Source of the DNA: Mesorhizobium sp. CAU 1732
GTDB lineage: Bacteria > Pseudomonadota > Alphaproteobacteria > Rhizobiales > Rhizobiaceae
Assembly: GCF_039888675.1 (NCBI RefSeq)
Contig: NZ_JBDQQR010000001.1
Span: 2,976,001 to 3,040,000 of the forward strand
Length of the DNA stretch: 64,000 nucleotides
Reading direction: 5' to 3'
A program made the translations under genes and the position numbers. Every line of letters begins with the position of its first letter. The stretch's first letter is position 1. Under the pieces are notes generated by a model. The model had not been told where the DNA came from, made no database searches, and worked only from the letters and a program-made list of their open reading frames with translations. Shown in pieces: positions 18,165 to 27,064 of this stretch.

Positions 18165-18962
18165 TTAGTGAAACATGTAGGAATCGTAGTCGAAGAAGCC
18201 GAGTTGCTTCGACGCATGCGCCCGCTCGACCCTCGGATGCTCGCCGCCGGCCCCGTAGGCGAAGAAGATCGGCATCAGATGTTCGTCGGTCGGGTGGTTT
18301 TCGGCCGGGAACGGCGCACGCGCCTTCCAATCCAGGATCGCCTCGCGATCGTCGGCCTGAAGCTTTTCCGCAAACCAGCCGGTGAAGGCGTTGACCTGCT
18401 CCACCAGCGCCGGATCGGCCTGTTTGCCGCCGCGCATAACCGGAAACAGCGCGCGCAGATTGTGCGTGATGTGGCCCGACCCGATCAGAAGCACGCCCTC
18501 GTCACGCAGCGGCGCGAGCGCGCGGCCGATGGCATAGTGCCATGCGGCGTCTCGGGATGGATCGACCGAGACCTGCACCACCGGAATGTCGGCTTGTGGA
18601 AACGCCAGTTTCAAAGGTGTCCACGTGCCGTGATCGTAGCCGCGCTTCTCGATCTTAGCCGGCTTCAGGTCGGCTTCAGACAGCAGCGCAAAGACCTCTG
18701 CCGCGATTTCGGGCGCGCCGGGCGCGGGATAGACCATCTCGTAGAGCTCGGGGGCGAAGCCGCCGAAATCGTAGATCATGCTAGGGGCTGGGTCGGTGAC
18801 CACGGAGACGCCGTCGGTCTCGAAATGCGCGGAGACGATGACGATCGCCTTCGGGCGCGGCAGGTGCTGGCTGAGTGTTTCGAGATAGCTGCGCGCCTCG
18901 CTCTCATCGAGAACGATGTTGGGGCCGCCATGGGAAATGAAAAGGCTGGGCATCTGTGCCAT
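18165..18962 (-). CDS. LigB-family extradiol dioxygenase, YgiD-like
   Basis: A 265-residue class III extradiol ring-cleavage dioxygenase homologous to 4,5-DOPA dioxygenase (YgiD). Likely metal ligands are the His in FISHGGP (residue 10), the His in VSAHFETDG (about 46) and the GSGHITHNL segment (about 163); YDHGTWTPLKLAFP supplies the catalytic His. The start ATG 18962 follows AGGAG at good spacing. Plausible substrates are catechols such as DOPA or related phenolics. It stands alone between dgkA and the GFA gene. Confidence 0.88.
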   Translation of the reverse strand: MAQMPSLFISHGGPNIVLDESEARSYLETLSQHLPRPKAIVIVSAHFETDGVSVVTDPAPSMIYDFGGFAPELYEMVYPAPGAPEIAAEVFALLSEADLKPAKIEKRGYDHGTWTPLKLAFPQADIPVVQVSVDPSRDAAWHYAIGRALAPLRDEGVLLIGSGHITHNLRALFPVMRGGKQADPALVEQVNAFTGWFAEKLQADDREAILDWKARAPFPAENHPTDEHLMPIFFAYGAGGEHPRVERAHASKQLGFFDYDSYMFH

Positions 18963-19087
18963 GAGTTTTCTCCTTGATGCCGATATAGGCCTCTCGGCTC
19001 ACCTGTGGCAGATGGCACCGCCGCGACTCTTCGTTCATCAATATTGAACGACCTTGCAAAAGTCGTGCACAGACGAGCCCGCCGCCA

Positions 19088-19471
19088 TTATCGCTGCGGC
19101 AGGCCGTCCTCGATCTCGTAATAGTCGCCTTTGTCCGCGACAAAGATGTGCTCGGATCCCTTCAGGCCCGACGGCTGATCGAAACTGCCCGCGAGTATGG
19201 AAATCCTCTCCGAGCCGTCGCTGTGCCAAAAGAGAGCGGACCCGCATGTCGCGCAAAACCCCCGCCTGGCCATGTCGGAGGCGCGATACCAGGTCAGGTG
19301 CTCTGTTCCCTCGATCTGGACATCGTCGACCGCACAATCCGTCGCTGCATAAAAATGGCCGGTCTGCCGTCGGCACTGCGAGCAGTGGCAGAACAAGACG
19401 CCGCGCAGCGCGCCCTTCGTGCGGAAGCGGATCGCTCCGCAAAGACAGCCGCCTCGATGCTCGTCACTCAT
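19088..19471 (-). CDS. GFA-family zinc protein (glutathione-dependent formaldehyde-activating type)
   Basis: A 127-residue protein with the GFA cysteine set: GGCLCGAIRF (two Cys), FCHCSQCRRQTG (three) and FCATCGSALFW (two), which bind zinc. Start ATG 19471 has GGGAG 6 nt upstream. The founding member speeds condensation of formaldehyde with glutathione, but most GFA proteins, including small stand-alone ones like this, have no proven substrate. Confidence 0.88.
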   Translation of the reverse strand: MSDEHRGGCLCGAIRFRTKGALRGVLFCHCSQCRRQTGHFYAATDCAVDDVQIEGTEHLTWYRASDMARRGFCATCGSALFWHSDGSERISILAGSFDQPSGLKGSEHIFVADKGDYYEIEDGLPQR

Positions 19472-19672
19472 GTCGATCTCCCTTCGCCTCCGTTCTCGAA
19501 TTCCCGAAGCGTCGCAAACCCGCCGGTCACCCGATCCGTCAAAAGCGACACGGACATTGCTACATTACGAAGATTTAATGGACTGAATTCGACGCTGGTA
19601 CGTTTTCCGGTCGAAACTCCCCACTGCGCTCCTTATGTGCGGCGCACCATCCATGGATCGACCGGACATCCC

Positions 19673-20578
19673 ATGACCGAAAATCCGACGCGACGCGCAC
19701 TCCTGCTCGTCAATTCCAAGGCGCGACGCGGCAAGGAAGCCATGGAGCCCATCATCGCTCGGCTGCGCGGCGGTGGTCTCGACGTGACGACGGAGCCATT
19801 CGAGGCGCTGCCCGAGATCGCGCGCGACATCGTCAGGCTGCGCGACACCGCCGACCTCGTGATCGTGTGCGGCGGCGACGGTTCGGTGTCTTCGGCAGCA
19901 GTCGCAGCCATGGAGAGCGGTCTGCCGCTGGGCATCATGCCGATGGGCACGGCAAACGACCTCGCTCGTACGCTCGAAATCCCGATGGACCTCCTGAAGG
20001 CGGCGGACGTGATCGCGGCCGGCAAATCGCGCAAGATCGACATCGGCACCGTCAATGGCCATGCCTTCTTCAACGTCGCAAGCATCGGCCTCAGCACCGA
20101 ATTGGCTCAGGGTCTCGACCCGGTCCTGAAGCGGCGTTTCGGGCGGCTTGGCTACGCCCTCGCCGCGTTGAAGGTGCTGTCGCGAGCCAACAGATTCACC
20201 GCCGAGATCAAGGAAAAGGAAAGCGCGACACGCGTCGCGACGTACCAGATCGCGGTCGGCAACGGCCGGCACTATGGCGGCGGAAACGTCGTGCAGGAAG
20301 ATGCCGAGATCGACGACGGCCATCTCGATCTCTACAGCCTGGAGATGGACAATGTCTGGAAGCTGGCGCTCATGCTGCGCTCGTTCAGGTCCGGCAAGCA
20401 TGGCGCATGGCAAGAGGTCCGCACGGCCAAATGCGTGGAGTTCGACATCGAGACCAATCGCCCGATGCCGGTCAACGCGGACGGCGAGATCGTGACCTCG
20501 ACGCCTGCGCATTTCAAGGTTCATCCCAAGGCGATCTCGGTCTTCACGCCGGAGACCGCCTCGGGTAACGCCAACTAG
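19673..20578 (+). CDS. YegS/BmrU-type lipid kinase
   Basis: A 301-residue diacylglycerol-kinase-fold enzyme. The nucleotide loop [19 protein letters not shown] and the [15 protein letters not shown] segment are the DAGK catalytic signature, and [19 protein letters not shown] and GNGRHYGGG complete the family pattern. Substrate is a lipid alcohol, possibly diacylglycerol, phosphatidylglycerol or a sphingoid base. ATG 19673 ([20 protein letters not shown]) is the start. The TAG stop overlaps the convergent DAHP synthase stop by 4 bp (CTAG). Confidence 0.9.
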   Translation: MTENPTRRALLLVNSKARRGKEAMEPIIARLRGGGLDVTTEPFEALPEIARDIVRLRDTADLVIVCGGDGSVSSAAVAAMESGLPLGIMPMGTANDLARTLEIPMDLLKAADVIAAGKSRKIDIGTVNGHAFFNVASIGLSTELAQGLDPVLKRRFGRLGYALAALKVLSRANRFTAEIKEKESATRVATYQIAVGNGRHYGGGNVVQEDAEIDDGHLDLYSLEMDNVWKLALMLRSFRSGKHGAWQEVRTAKCVEFDIETNRPMPVNADGEIVTSTPAHFKVHPKAISVFTPETASGNAN

Positions 20579-21951
20579 CCGTTGACGACCTTTTTCTGCG
20601 GCATGTCCGCCTTGACCTTCTTGAGAAGGTCGGAGACGAGGAACGCCAGTTCCACCGCCTGATCCGCGTTGAGGCGCGGATCGCAATGCGTGTGGTAGCG
20701 GTCCTGCAACTCCTCGTCGCGAATGGCGCGCGCGCCGCCCGTGCACTCGGTGACGTTCTTGCCCGTCATCTCGATGTGGATGCCACCCGGATGCGTGCCT
20801 TCGGCGTGGTGCACCTCGAAGAAGGACTGGACCTCCTTGAGGATGCGGTCGAACGGCCGCGTCTTGTAGCCGGCAGCCGTGATGGTGTTGCCGTGCATCG
20901 GATCGCAGGACCACACGACCTTGCGGCCTTCCTTCTGGACGGCGCGGACGAGCTTCGGCAGATGATCGCCGACCTTCTCCGAGCCAAAGCGCGCGATGAG
21001 CGTCAGGCGTCCGGCTTCGTTTTCCGGGTTGAGCAGGTCGATCAGCTCGATCAGCCCGTCCGGCGTCAGCGACGGACCGCACTTCAGGCCGAGCGGGTTC
21101 TTGATGCCACGGCAGTACTCGATGTGGGCGTGATCGGCCTGGCGCGTGCGATCGCCGATCCAGATCATGTGGCCCGACGTCGCGTACCAGTCGCCGGAGG
21201 TGGAATCGATACGCGTCAGCGCTTCCTCGTAGCCCAGAAGCAGCGCTTCATGGCTGGTGTAGAAGTCGGTCTCGCGCAGCGACGGATGGCTCTCCGCGTT
21301 GATGCCGACCGCGCGCATGAAATCGATCGTCTCGGTGATGCGGTTCGCGACCGCCTCGTAACGGCCGGCCTGCGGGCTGTCGGCAACGAAGCCGAGCATC
21401 CATTTGTGGACGTTTTCGAGGTTGGCGTAGCCGCCCTGCGCGAAGGCGCGCAGCAGGTTGAGCGTGGCCGCCGACTGGCGGTACGCCATTTCCTGGCGGG
21501 CAGGATCGGGAATGCGCGACTTCTCGTCGAAATCGATGCCGTTGATGATGTCGCCACGGTAGCTCGGCAGCGTGACGCCGTCCTTGGTCTCGTTATCGGA
21601 CGAGCGCGGCTTGGCGAACTGGCCGGCAACCCGCCCGACCTTCACGACCGGCTGGGCGCCGCCGAAGGTCAGCACGACCGCCATCTGGAGCAGCACGCGG
21701 AAGAAGTCGCGGATGTTGTCCGCGCCATGCTCCGCAAAGCTCTCGGCACAATCGCCGCCCTGAAGCAGGAAGGACTGGCCCTCGGCAACCGTGGCCAACT
21801 GGCGCTTCAGCTTGCGCGCTTCACCTGCAAAAACGAGCGGCGGATAGGTCGCGAGTTGTCTTTCGGTCTCGGCCAGCGCAGCGGCGTCCGGATAGGCCGG
21901 AACCTGCTGGATGGGCTTGCCTCTCCAGGAATTCGGGGACCATTTCGTCAT
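20575..21951 (-). CDS. Class II 3-deoxy-7-phosphoheptulonate synthase
   Basis: A 458-residue plant/mycobacterial-type DAHP synthase, the first enzyme of the shikimate pathway (phosphoenolpyruvate plus erythrose 4-phosphate). The metal-ligand Cys is in [12 protein letters not shown] at residue 68. Other signatures are [24 protein letters not shown], the WIGDRTRQ active-site loop and [11 protein letters not shown]. Start is ATG 21951 ([13 protein letters not shown]), as an upstream in-frame extension of 14 residues is not family-like. Class II enzymes are the normal form in Hyphomicrobiales. Confidence 0.95.
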   Translation of the reverse strand: MTKWSPNSWRGKPIQQVPAYPDAAALAETERQLATYPPLVFAGEARKLKRQLATVAEGQSFLLQGGDCAESFAEHGADNIRDFFRVLLQMAVVLTFGGAQPVVKVGRVAGQFAKPRSSDNETKDGVTLPSYRGDIINGIDFDEKSRIPDPARQEMAYRQSAATLNLLRAFAQGGYANLENVHKWMLGFVADSPQAGRYEAVANRITETIDFMRAVGINAESHPSLRETDFYTSHEALLLGYEEALTRIDSTSGDWYATSGHMIWIGDRTRQADHAHIEYCRGIKNPLGLKCGPSLTPDGLIELIDLLNPENEAGRLTLIARFGSEKVGDHLPKLVRAVQKEGRKVVWSCDPMHGNTITAAGYKTRPFDRILKEVQSFFEVHHAEGTHPGGIHIEMTGKNVTECTGGARAIRDEELQDRYHTHCDPRLNADQAVELAFLVSDLLKKVKADMPQKKVVNG

Positions 21952-22127
21952 TTTCGCACCCAATATTGCTTGCAGGCCGGCAGTCGCCGCCACAAAGACC
22001 CGGTCGTTCGGGACCGCGGCTCCTTACACCAGAGCGCCCGGCTATTCTACCCCGCAAAGGGCTGCGTGGCGACCCGCTCTCTCGCCAACCCGCGCAGGAG
22101 CCGCGAGCGGGGCCAGCCGCTTCATTC

Positions 22128-22156
22128 TTGACTTTGACGTTTACGTCAATGTTAGC
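22128..22156 (+). promoter_or_regulatory. MerR-type operator/promoter
   Basis: The perfect inverted repeat TTGACGT-TT-ACGTCAA at 22134-22149 lies directly behind a TTGACT -35 box (22128-22133), with a weak -10 (GTTAGC, 22151-22156) 17 nt from the -35. Placing a palindrome inside the -35/-10 spacer is typical of MerR-family control, and the half-site ACGT resembles LiuR/MerR sites of acyl-CoA metabolism. No merR gene is adjacent, so the regulator must act from elsewhere. Confidence 0.45.
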
Positions 22157-22189
22157 CTCCCGATGTGTCGACGTGAGGAGGCGACAAGG

Positions 22190-23134
22190 ATGGCTGCAAA
22201 TCCCAATCATGCCCTGCCGGAACCAGACATCGTCTCGGAGACACAGGGTCCGGAAGTCGGGATGAAAGAACTGGTGATCGAGACCCCGGACGGCTTTCCG
22301 CTGGGAGGCACGCTCTTCGAGGGCGCAGGCCCAGGTCCGCTGGTTCTTGTTTCGTCGGCGACCGCCGTGCCGCAGGGTCTTTATGCTGGCTTTGCGAAGT
22401 CCCTCCTCGCCGCAGGCGCACGCGCTGTCCTGACCTACGATTACCGCGCCACCGGCAGATCGCCACGGCCCGCTGGATGGACGGAGCGCATCAACTACAG
22501 GGATTGGGCGCTGAAGGATTTTCCGGCGGCTCTGGCCGCTCTCGAGGCGATCGCACCGGGCCATCCGGTTGTGGGCGTCGGGCAGTCCTATGGCGGCCAC
22601 GCGCTTGGTCTTTCCGGCGTGGCATCCCGTTTCGAGCGCTATGCGATGGTCGCGACGATGTCGGCCTATGTCGGACTGCTCGACGACCGCTGGGCCTGGG
22701 CGCGCATGAACCTCATCGGCGTGCCGCTGACGATGCTCTATCGCGATACGCCGAAATGGCTGGGCATCGGCGACCCGATCCCCGGCTCATGCTTCCGGGA
22801 CTGGGCGCGCTGGTGCCGCATGAAGAACTATTTCTTCGATGATCCCGATTTGCCGGAGATCGCCAATTTCGACGCTGTCCGCATTCCGATCCTCGCGATC
22901 GGCCTGACGGACGACGCATGGGCGACACCGCGCGCGGTCGATCACTTCATGGATCGTCACCCCAACGCCACCGTCGAGCAGCGCTGGATTTCGCCGCAAA
23001 ACGCCGGAGGTCACCACATCGGGCATCTCGGCTTCTTCAGGTCCCGCTTCGCTGAAACGCTCTGGCCGCCCCTGGCCGACTGGCTGATGCATGACCGGCC
23101 AATGACTTTGGGCGCCGTCCGGCAACGATCCTAG
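22190..23134 (+). CDS. Alpha/beta hydrolase
   Basis: A 314-residue serine hydrolase. The nucleophile elbow is GVGQSYGGHALG (Ser near residue 129), the N-terminal part carries PLVLVSSATAVPQGLYAGFA where HGxP-type oxyanion loops sit, and the catalytic His is probably in GGHHIGHLGFF near the end. Start ATG 22190 has GAGGAGG 8 nt upstream. It resembles the uncharacterised YheT/COG4757-like predicted esterases. A MerR-like operator lies in its promoter. Its TAG stop overlaps the convergent gor stop (CTAG). Confidence 0.85.
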   Translation: MAANPNHALPEPDIVSETQGPEVGMKELVIETPDGFPLGGTLFEGAGPGPLVLVSSATAVPQGLYAGFAKSLLAAGARAVLTYDYRATGRSPRPAGWTERINYRDWALKDFPAALAALEAIAPGHPVVGVGQSYGGHALGLSGVASRFERYAMVATMSAYVGLLDDRWAWARMNLIGVPLTMLYRDTPKWLGIGDPIPGSCFRDWARWCRMKNYFFDDPDLPEIANFDAVRIPILAIGLTDDAWATPRAVDHFMDRHPNATVEQRWISPQNAGGHHIGHLGFFRSRFAETLWPPLADWLMHDRPMTLGAVRQRS

Positions 23135-24522
23135 CCGACGCGTTCGCCGTTCTTCACGCGGTAGCTCGGGTGATACATGGTCACGAGTTCTTCCGCCGCA
23201 GTCGGATGCACCGCCATCGTCTGATCGAAATCGTCCTTGGTCAGCTTCGCCTTGACCGCGATGCCGAGAAGCTGCGCCATTTCGCCGGCATCGACACCGA
23301 GGATGTGCGCGCCGACCACGCGTCGCGACCCGGCATCGACGACCAGCTTCATGATCATCTTCTCCTGCCGCCCGGACAGGGTGTGGCGCATGGGGCGGAA
23401 CTCGGCACGGTAGATTTCAAGCTCGTCATAGCGCTTCGCCGCATCGTCTTCCGAGAGCCCGACCGTCCCGATCTCTGGCTGTGAGAAGACGGCCGTCGCA
23501 ATGGCGTCGTGGTCCGGCGAATTCGGCTTGTCGCGATAGACCGTATCGACGAAGCACATAGCCTCGTGAATGGCGACCGGCGTGAGTTGAACCCGATCGG
23601 TGACGTCGCCGATCGCGTAGATGGACTCGACATTGGTTCGCGAAAACGCGTCCACGATGATCTCGCCCTTCGGCCCCATCTCGACCCCGGCGGCTTCGAG
23701 ACCCAGCGATTCCGTGTTCGGCGTGCGCCCGATGGCCAGCATGAGCTGGTCGGTCACGATGGTCTCGTCATTGCTGAGCTTGATCGCAAGGCGGCCGTCG
23801 GGCTGCTTTTCGATTTCATGCGCGATCGTGTGCAAGACGATGCGCATACCCTTGGCTTCCATCGCTGCGTGCAGGCCGCGGCGCATATCCATGTCGAAAC
23901 GGCCGAGGATTTCCTTGCCGCGATAGACCAGCGTCGTCTCGACGCCGAGACCGTGGAAGATGTTGGCGAACTCGACCGCGATATAACCGCCGCCGGCAAT
24001 GACGATCGATTTCGGCAGCGTCTCCAGATGAAACGCTTCGTTCGAGCTGATCGCATGCTCGCTGCCTGGCAGCGCGGGATGCTCACTGGGCCGTCCGCCC
24101 GTCGCGATGAGGATGTGTCTTGCGGTCACGGTCCGGTCCTGCGCCACGATGCGAACCGTGTGCTTGTCCACCAGAACCGCACGGCTCTCGATGATGTCCG
24201 CGCCGGCGCGCTCCAGACCGCCTCGATAGAGGCCTTCCAGCCGCGTGATCTCGCGATCCTTGTTGGCGATCAGTGTCTTCCAGTCGAACGTCGTCTCGCC
24301 CACCGTCCAGCCATAGCCGGCGGCATCCTCGAAATGCTCGGGGAACTGCGACGCATAGACGAAGAGCTTCTTGGGCACGCAACCGCGAATGACGCAGGTG
24401 CCGCCGAAGCGATATTCCTCGGCGATCGCGACGCGCTTGCCCATGGAGGCCACAAGCCGCCCCGCACGCACGCCACCCGAGCCGCCGCCGATGACAAAGA
24501 GATCGTAGTCGTATTCGCTCAT
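23131..24522 (-). CDS. gor: Glutathione-disulfide reductase
   Basis: A 463-residue FAD flavoenzyme reducing GSSG with NADPH. FAD-binding VIGGGSGGVRAGR is at the N-terminus, the redox-active disulphide is Cys43/Cys48 in GGTCVIRGCVPKK, the NADPH-binding GGGYIAVEFA follows near residue 175, and the C-terminal catalytic His/Glu is in AVHPTAAEELVTMYHPSY. ATG 24522 (MSEYDYDLFVIGGG) has GGAG upstream. In Hyphomicrobiales gor commonly lies close to rpiA and gph, as here. Confidence 0.95.
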   Translation of the reverse strand: MSEYDYDLFVIGGGSGGVRAGRLVASMGKRVAIAEEYRFGGTCVIRGCVPKKLFVYASQFPEHFEDAAGYGWTVGETTFDWKTLIANKDREITRLEGLYRGGLERAGADIIESRAVLVDKHTVRIVAQDRTVTARHILIATGGRPSEHPALPGSEHAISSNEAFHLETLPKSIVIAGGGYIAVEFANIFHGLGVETTLVYRGKEILGRFDMDMRRGLHAAMEAKGMRIVLHTIAHEIEKQPDGRLAIKLSNDETIVTDQLMLAIGRTPNTESLGLEAAGVEMGPKGEIIVDAFSRTNVESIYAIGDVTDRVQLTPVAIHEAMCFVDTVYRDKPNSPDHDAIATAVFSQPEIGTVGLSEDDAAKRYDELEIYRAEFRPMRHTLSGRQEKMIMKLVVDAGSRRVVGAHILGVDAGEMAQLLGIAVKAKLTKDDFDQTMAVHPTAAEELVTMYHPSYRVKNGERVG

Positions 24523-24595
24523 GGGGAGGCTCCGTGCGTCATGCGGTAGATCGACGGGCATCCGCTCGGACGCACGTCGATCCATCTTTTGAATA

Positions 24596-24643
24596 AGCAT
24601 CGGAATCATCCGAAAACCGGACTCCACTTTTCGGTCCGATGCT
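24596..24643. repeat. Nested palindromic repeat element (48 bp)
   Basis: Outer arms AGCATCGGA (24596-24604) and TCCGATGCT (24635-24643) enclose inner arms CCGAAAA (24610-24616) and TTTTCGG (24628-24634). Sequences with CCGAAAACCGG...CCACTTTTCGG are dispersed in rhizobial intergenic regions. It lies between gor and a DUF2059 gene; function is unknown. Confidence 0.6.
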
Positions 24644-24670
24644 CTGGTGTCGATCTATGCATCCGGCGGC

Positions 24671-24700
24671 CAAAAGAAAAGCCCGGCGCGATGGCCGGGC
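24671..24700 (-). terminator. Intrinsic terminator of the DUF2059/rpiA unit
   Basis: Minus strand: stem GCCCGGC (24700-24694) and GCCGGGC (24687-24681), 6-nt loop, then TTTTCTTTTG. It begins 46 bp after the DUF2059 stop codon. This is the clearest intrinsic terminator in the window. Confidence 0.85.
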
Positions 24701-24745
24701 GATTCATCCATTATGCCAGGCAGGATCGAAACGATCCCAACAGGA

Positions 24746-25345
24746 TCAATTCGCGGGGGCGGCTGGCGCGGCGGGAACGCCGGGTGCTGCGGGCGTCGGA
24801 ACAACGCCGCCATCGGGCGCGACGCCCGTGCCCTGAACCTCGTCGCCCACCTGTGCGAAGAGTTCCTTTGCTACCTCTTCGGAAAGATCGCGCGACATGC
24901 CGCGCTGCCAGATTTCGGCGGCCTTGTAGAGCTCGCGTGCCACGATCGGACCGCCCTCGATCAGCTTGATGCCCGCAGGCGAGGCATAGAAGCTTGCGAT
25001 GGACTTCAGTTCCTCTTCTGAGAAGACGCGCGCATAGGCCAGGGCCGCCTCGCGCTCCAGATCGCCGCGACGGGCCGCCATCGCGATCGCCTTCTGGTCG
25101 ACCACCGTGCTGATGACCTGCTGGAGGTTCGGATTCTGCGCGATGAGCTGGTTCTTAAGTCCCTGCGCGGCGCGCGGCAGGATCACGTCGAATTCCTCTG
25201 TCGCCTTCATGGCGGTCAGCGCGCTGCGGGCTGCGGCCATGTGGGTGTCCGCGATCTCCTGCGCACCGGCGGGCGCGGCCGCTGCCAGGAACAGCGCGGC
25301 TCCGGCGATGGCGACAAGACGACGAGGGCTGCTGAGAAGCGTCAT
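24746..25345 (-). CDS. Secreted DUF2059 protein
   Basis: A 199-residue exported protein. A signal peptide is visible (RRLVAIAGAALFLAAAAPAGAQ) with a cleavage site after AGA. The mature part contains the DUF2059 pattern EEELKSIASFYASPAGIKLIE and ends in a Pro/Ala/Val-rich tail. ATG 25345 is chosen because the signal peptide begins there; the open frame runs further upstream into rpiA. It lies 19 bp after rpiA and is probably co-transcribed, with an intrinsic terminator downstream. Function is unknown. Confidence 0.85.
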   Translation of the reverse strand: MTLLSSPRRLVAIAGAALFLAAAAPAGAQEIADTHMAAARSALTAMKATEEFDVILPRAAQGLKNQLIAQNPNLQQVISTVVDQKAIAMAARRGDLEREAALAYARVFSEEELKSIASFYASPAGIKLIEGGPIVARELYKAAEIWQRGMSRDLSEEVAKELFAQVGDEVQGTGVAPDGGVVPTPAAPGVPAAPAAPAN

Positions 25346-25364
25346 GCTGGCGAGAACTCCCTGT

Positions 25365-26063
25365 TCATTGAGCGGCACGCACCGTTCTGGCACCACCCGC
25401 GTCCGCAACAATTGCCACGTCCGCGAGCCCGAGGAAAAGTCCGTGCTCGACGACACCCGGTATAGCGTGAAGCGCGTCGGAAATCGCTCTTGTATCCGGA
25501 ATGCGGCCAAAAGATGCATCGAAAATCAAATGACCGCCGTCCGTAGCAAATGGCTCGCCATTCGTCATCCTCAATGTCAGAGGACCATCGAGGCCGAGAT
25601 CGCGCGCGGCATTCTTGATCGCATGTTCGGTCGCACCCAGGCCGAAGCGATTGACTTCAATGGGCAGCGGAAACGCGCCAAGCGTATCGACGAGCTTCGA
25701 TGCATCGGCGATGACGATCATGCGATCCGATGCGGCCGCGACGATCTTCTCGCGCAAAAGCGCGCCGCCGCCGCCCTTGATCAGGGACAAAGCGGGGTCG
25801 ATCTCGTCGGCACCGTCGATCGTGAGGTCGAGATGCGGGATATCGTCGAGCGTGGAAAGCGGCACGCCGAGCTCTCGGCACAATTTCGCGGTCCGCTCGG
25901 AGGTCGGCACTCCCACGACCGACAGCCCCTGGCTTACGCGCACGGCCAACAGCCTGACGAACTCCTCGGCGGTCGACCCGGTGCCGATGCCGAGCTTCAT
26001 GCCGTCCGAGACGTAGGTCAGCGCCTCGCGCGCCGCGTCGATCTTGAGCGTTCTCGCATCCAT
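25365..26063 (-). CDS. rpiA: Ribose-5-phosphate isomerase A
   Basis: A 232-residue enzyme interconverting ribose 5-phosphate and ribulose 5-phosphate in the pentose phosphate pathway. The substrate loop [12 protein letters not shown] (about 26-37), the catalytic acidic residues in [12 protein letters not shown] (about 80-91) and [14 protein letters not shown] (about 95-108) are all conserved. Full length. Divergent from gph and followed by the DUF2059 gene. Confidence 0.96.
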   Translation of the reverse strand: MDARTLKIDAAREALTYVSDGMKLGIGTGSTAEEFVRLLAVRVSQGLSVVGVPTSERTAKLCRELGVPLSTLDDIPHLDLTIDGADEIDPALSLIKGGGGALLREKIVAAASDRMIVIADASKLVDTLGAFPLPIEVNRFGLGATEHAIKNAARDLGLDGPLTLRMTNGEPFATDGGHLIFDASFGRIPDTRAISDALHAIPGVVEHGLFLGLADVAIVADAGGARTVRAAQ

Positions 26064-26200
26064 GCGTGGTCGTCCCGGTGAAACGTGGTCATGCTCCTAG
26101 AGCATCTCTAGCGCAACGGGCAACCCCTCTGGCATGGTCCGCAGCGCTTGCCGCACAGGCTTGTGCGCGCTATCGCAAGGCCCTCAACGAGGAAAACCCC

Positions 26201-26884
26201 ATGCTCAAGCCCATCATCGTCTTCGATCTGGACGGAACTCTGGTCGACACCGCGCCGGATTTGCTGACGAGCCTCAACCACTGCCTGACGCTGGCCGGCA
26301 TGACTCCGGCCGAGCCGGGCGAACTGCGCGGGTTCGTGGGCATGGGCGGGCGCGTGATGATCGAACGCGCCTTCGCGGCCCAGCAAAGGGCACTTTCGGC
26401 GGAGCAACTGGACACGCTGCAGGTTTCCTTTCTCGACCATTACGGCAGTCACATGCCTGGCGAATCACGGCCCTACCCCGGCGCGCTCGACGCCGTGGCG
26501 CGCTTTGCATCGGCCGGATACGACGCGGCGATCTGCACCAACAAATACGAGGGTATGGCGACGAGCCTGATCGCAGCGCTCGGCCTCGCGGACCGGTTTT
26601 CCGCGATCTGCGGCGGAGATTCGTTCGCGTTTCGAAAGCCCGACCCCCGCCATCTGACGGAAACGATCGCGCGCGCCGGCGGCGATCCCGAGCGGGCCGT
26701 CATGATCGGCGATTCGCGCACCGACATCGACACCGCGAAGGCTGCCGGCATCCCGGTGATCGCGGTCGATTTCGGCTACACCGATCGCCACGTGCGCGAA
26801 TTCGAACCCTCGCGGATCATCTCGCATTTCGATGAACTGACGGTCGAAATGGCCGAAGCGCTGCTGGGCGAAACGACGCGCTGA
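26201..26884 (+). CDS. gph: Phosphoglycolate phosphatase (HAD family)
   Basis: A 227-residue HAD hydrolase removing 2-phosphoglycolate. Motif I FDLDGTLVDTAPDL is at residues 7-20, motif II Thr in AAICTNK, motif III Lys in FRKPDPRHL and motif IV GDSRTDIDTAKAAG. ATG 26201 is preceded by GAGGAAAA. Divergent from rpiA; the shared 137-bp region should hold both promoters. tRNA-Val lies 65 bp downstream. Confidence 0.9.
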   Translation: MLKPIIVFDLDGTLVDTAPDLLTSLNHCLTLAGMTPAEPGELRGFVGMGGRVMIERAFAAQQRALSAEQLDTLQVSFLDHYGSHMPGESRPYPGALDAVARFASAGYDAAICTNKYEGMATSLIAALGLADRFSAICGGDSFAFRKPDPRHLTETIARAGGDPERAVMIGDSRTDIDTAKAAGIPVIAVDFGYTDRHVREFEPSRIISHFDELTVEMAEALLGETTR

Positions 26885-26891
26885 TCGATCC

Positions 26892-26920
26892 TTGACTTGG
26901 CGGGGTCTCGCCCCTTATAT
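26892..26920 (+). promoter_or_regulatory. Sigma-70 promoter of tRNA-Val
   Basis: TTGACT (26892-26897) and TTATAT (26915-26920) with a 17-nt spacer, placing the transcript start about 25 bp before the tRNA. The spacer itself contains the GGGG-N5-CCCC inverted repeat. Confidence 0.75.
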
Positions 26921-26949
26921 CGCGGCACTTTCGCGGCCACGGTCGCGAC

Positions 26950-27024
26950 GGGCGATTAGCTCAGCGGGAGAGCACACCCTTCACACGGGTGGGGTCGCAG
27001 GTTCAATCCCTGCATCGCCCACCA
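26950..27024 (+). tRNA. tRNA-Val (anticodon CAC)
   Basis: A 75-nt cloverleaf. Acceptor stem GGGCGAT/ATCGCCC, D-stem GCTC/GAGC, anticodon stem CACCC/GGGTG with loop TTCACAC (anticodon CAC reading GUG), T-stem GCAGG/CCTGC with loop TTCAATC, and an encoded 3' ACCA. No integrase or duplicated 3' end is next to it. Confidence 0.96.
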
Positions 27025-27043
27025 TCCACCTTCCGGTGGATGG
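27022..27043 (+). terminator. Hairpin after tRNA-Val
   Basis: A perfect 9-bp stem, CCATCCACC and GGTGGATGG, with a TTCC loop. Its left arm includes the CCA end of the tRNA. It probably serves in termination or 3' processing. It has no T-run. Confidence 0.5.
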
Positions 27044-27064
27044 TGTCACGAAACCCAGATATTC

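Noticed and set aside
26950..27043. tRNA-Val 3' end as an island attachment site
   Set aside because: No integrase, duplicated tRNA end or foreign-looking cargo lies beside it; both flanks are core genes.
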